DNA from: an uncultured Bacteroidia bacterium
Lineage (GTDB): Bacteria; Bacteroidota; Bacteroidia; Bacteroidales; UBA932
Assembly (NCBI GenBank): GCA_902797895.1
Contig: CADBUS010000207.1
Span: 1 to 18,631, forward strand
Length of the DNA stretch: 18,631 bases
Direction of reading: 5' to 3'
Shown: piece after piece, positions 17,403 through 18,631 of the stretch
How the letters are laid out: each line of letters opens with the position of its first letter
Position numbering within the stretch: the stretch's first letter is position 1
The notes under the pieces: generated by a model
Seen by the model: only the letters and a program-made list of their open reading frames with translations
Database searches by the model: none
What the model was told of the DNA's origin: nothing
Position numbers and translations under genes: made by a program

Positions 17403-18239
17403 ATGATACTTGTTGCAGACAGCGGCTCAACCAAGGTGGATTGGGTTGCAATTAAGGAAGATGGTACGGTTGTGGATGTTAAAACGGCTGGTATAAATCC
17501 GCTTTTTATTACTCAGGAGCAGATTATAGATACGCTTCAAACATCTGTGGCTCCTATAACAGATGGTAAGGTGCGGCAAATCTTTTTTTATGGGGCAGGG
17601 GTGTTGGAGACGGCTGCAGATGGATTGAAAAGTGCTTTTAATGAGGTGTTTGCAGGTGCGGAGTGCTTTGTGGCTTCAGACCTTTTGGCGGCGGCAAGGG
17701 CTCTTTGTAAAAATAGTGCGGGCATTGCTTGTATTATTGGTACCGGTGCAAACACCTGTTTTTATGACGGAGAGGCTATCAAGGCTAATGTTAATGCCGG
17801 AGGATATATTCTTGGCGATGAGGCATCTGGTGCATACTTTGGCCGCCGCCTGCTTTCAGACTTTATCAAAGGGCTGCTACCTAAGGATATAGAGAGCGAT
17901 TTTATAGCCAAATACAACTTAGATTATCTTAAAATTGTGGACAAGGTCTATCGGCAGCCGGCTCCTAACCGCTATCTTGCAACCTTTGCCCACTTTTTGG
18001 AGCAGCACAGAGATACTGCCTATATGCAGAATCTTATAAAGAGCGGCTTCAAGGAGTTTATAATCAGGAATATATACAGCTACAACTACAAGGAGTATGC
18101 TGCCAATTTTGTTGGCTCTATAGCATATATTTTCAGAAGAGAGCTTGAAGAGGTTGCGGCAGAGTGCGGAGTTAAGATAGGGGTTGTTCTTCGTTCGCCG
18201 ATAGATGGGCTTGTGGAGTACCATAAAGAGAAAATCTAA
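17403..18239 (+). CDS. BadF/BadG-family amino-sugar kinase (GlcNAc/MurNAc kinase-like)
   Basis: This 278-residue cytoplasmic kinase belongs to the ASKHA fold BadF/BadG/BcrA/BcrD family, which includes mammalian-type GlcNAc kinase and bacterial MurK. The phosphate-1 motif is DSGSTKVDW (6-14). ASDLLAAARA (91-100) offers the probable catalytic Asp93, IIGTGANT (111-118) is the phosphate-2 loop, and GGYILGDEASGAYFGRRLL (133-151) is the family signature. It would phosphorylate GlcNAc and/or MurNAc at C6. The neighbour 39 nt downstream is murQ, whose substrate is MurNAc-6-phosphate, so a MurK-like role in cell-wall sugar salvage is likely. ATG at 17403 was chosen: it starts exactly at the first beta strand and follows a -7 box. 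Confidence 0.85.
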   Translation: MILVADSGSTKVDWVAIKEDGTVVDVKTAGINPLFITQEQIIDTLQTSVAPITDGKVRQIFFYGAGVLETAADGLKSAFNEVFAGAECFVASDLLAAARALCKNSAGIACIIGTGANTCFYDGEAIKANVNAGGYILGDEASGAYFGRRLLSDFIKGLLPKDIESDFIAKYNLDYLKIVDKVYRQPAPNRYLATFAHFLEQHRDTAYMQNLIKSGFKEFIIRNIYSYNYKEYAANFVGSIAYIFRRELEEVAAECGVKIGVVLRSPIDGLVEYHKEKI

Positions 18240-18278
18240 ATAGAATAAACCATAGTATAAACCTCAAATTAAAGCATT

Positions 18279-18631
18279 ATGGCATCTGACGATTCACAAG
18301 GTAACAAAATAACCGAGCAGGCTTCTCACTATGCCAATCTGGATAAGATGAGTACTCTTGAACTTTTACAAGGGATGAACGAGGAGGACAAGAGTGTTCC
18401 TATTGCTGTGGAGAAGGCTATTCCGCAGATAGAGAGCTTTGTAGATGCTTTGGTTGAGAGAATGAGAAAAGGGGGGCGTCTCTTTTACATTGGGGCCGGA
18501 ACCAGCGGCAGGCTCGGCATATTGGATGCCTCTGAGATTCCGCCAACATACGGAGCTCCCTACAATTTGGTTATAGGTCTTATTGCCGGAGGAGATACTG
18601 CCATAAGAAAGGCGGTGGAGAATGCAGAAGA
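18279..18631 (+). CDS. murQ: N-acetylmuramic acid 6-phosphate etherase, 5' part (cut by window end)
   Basis: The first 117 residues of MurQ are present; the frame is open to the window edge. MurQ cleaves the lactyl ether of MurNAc-6-phosphate to give GlcNAc-6-phosphate and D-lactate, the key step in using cell-wall muramic acid. The sugar-isomerase (SIS) domain signature [20 protein letters not shown] (65-84), then SEIPPTYG, is almost identical to the family pattern and includes the Glu of the catalytic region. [17 protein letters not shown] follows as expected. Family members are about 270-300 residues, so over half is missing. ATG at 18279 is 39 nt after the kinase stop; no promoter is seen between them, so the two are probably co-transcribed. 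Confidence 0.95.
   Translation, partial: MASDDSQGNKITEQASHYANLDKMSTLELLQGMNEEDKSVPIAVEKAIPQIESFVDALVERMRKGGRLFYIGAGTSGRLGILDASEIPPTYGAPYNLVIGLIAGGDTAIRKAVENAE

Overview
The window reads as chromosomal DNA of a member of the Bacteroidota, most likely order Bacteroidales. The evidence is two fimbrillin-type lipoproteins, an S9B dipeptidyl peptidase and a glutaminyl cyclase of the kind Bacteroidales export, a thiamine outer-membrane receptor/PnuT pair under a TPP riboswitch, starts without recognisable Shine-Dalgarno sequences, and -7 boxes of the exact form TATATTTG (Bacteroidota consensus TAnnTTTG). Genus cannot be set from the sequence. No tRNA, rRNA, IS element, CRISPR array or phage gene was seen. 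Genes are tightly packed; the longest non-coding stretch is 210 nt.

Layout. (1) 1-4415, plus strand: two fimbrillin-like lipoproteins. The second is a 949-residue protein with a FISUMP-like C-terminal domain, likely a pilus tip or adhesin, closed by a strong intrinsic terminator. (2) 4516-10411, plus strand: a tight run from one promoter. It holds a membrane HAMP protein with no output domain, TrkH (4-nt overlap), a RecD2-like SF1 helicase (10-nt overlap) and dipeptidyl peptidase IV. (3) 10422-14132, minus strand, convergent with the previous run: pyrG, a plant-type glutaminyl cyclase and a short ComEC-like protein, driven by a well-formed promoter (TTTG, 19 nt, TATATTTG). (4) 14142-17325, plus strand, divergent from pyrG: promoter, TPP riboswitch, TonB-dependent receptor and PnuT, a thiamine uptake operon. 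(5) 17376-18631, plus strand: a BadF/BadG-type amino-sugar kinase and the start of murQ, cut by the window end, a likely MurNAc/GlcNAc salvage pair.

How they work together. The receptor and PnuT would carry thiamine across the outer and inner membranes, repressed by TPP; no thiamine pyrophosphokinase gene lies in this operon. The kinase and MurQ would turn amino sugars from cell-wall turnover into GlcNAc-6-P. DPP IV and the glutaminyl cyclase both belong to exported-protein processing, and both appear to begin with Gln after signal peptide removal. Most of the window is conserved housekeeping and uptake machinery. The parts most worth a second look are the riboswitch expression platform, the output-less HAMP protein fused translationally to TrkH, the reduced ComEC, and repeat-bearing hydrophilic segments in the thiamine transporters. 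I did not find a convincing wholly new defence or mobile system.
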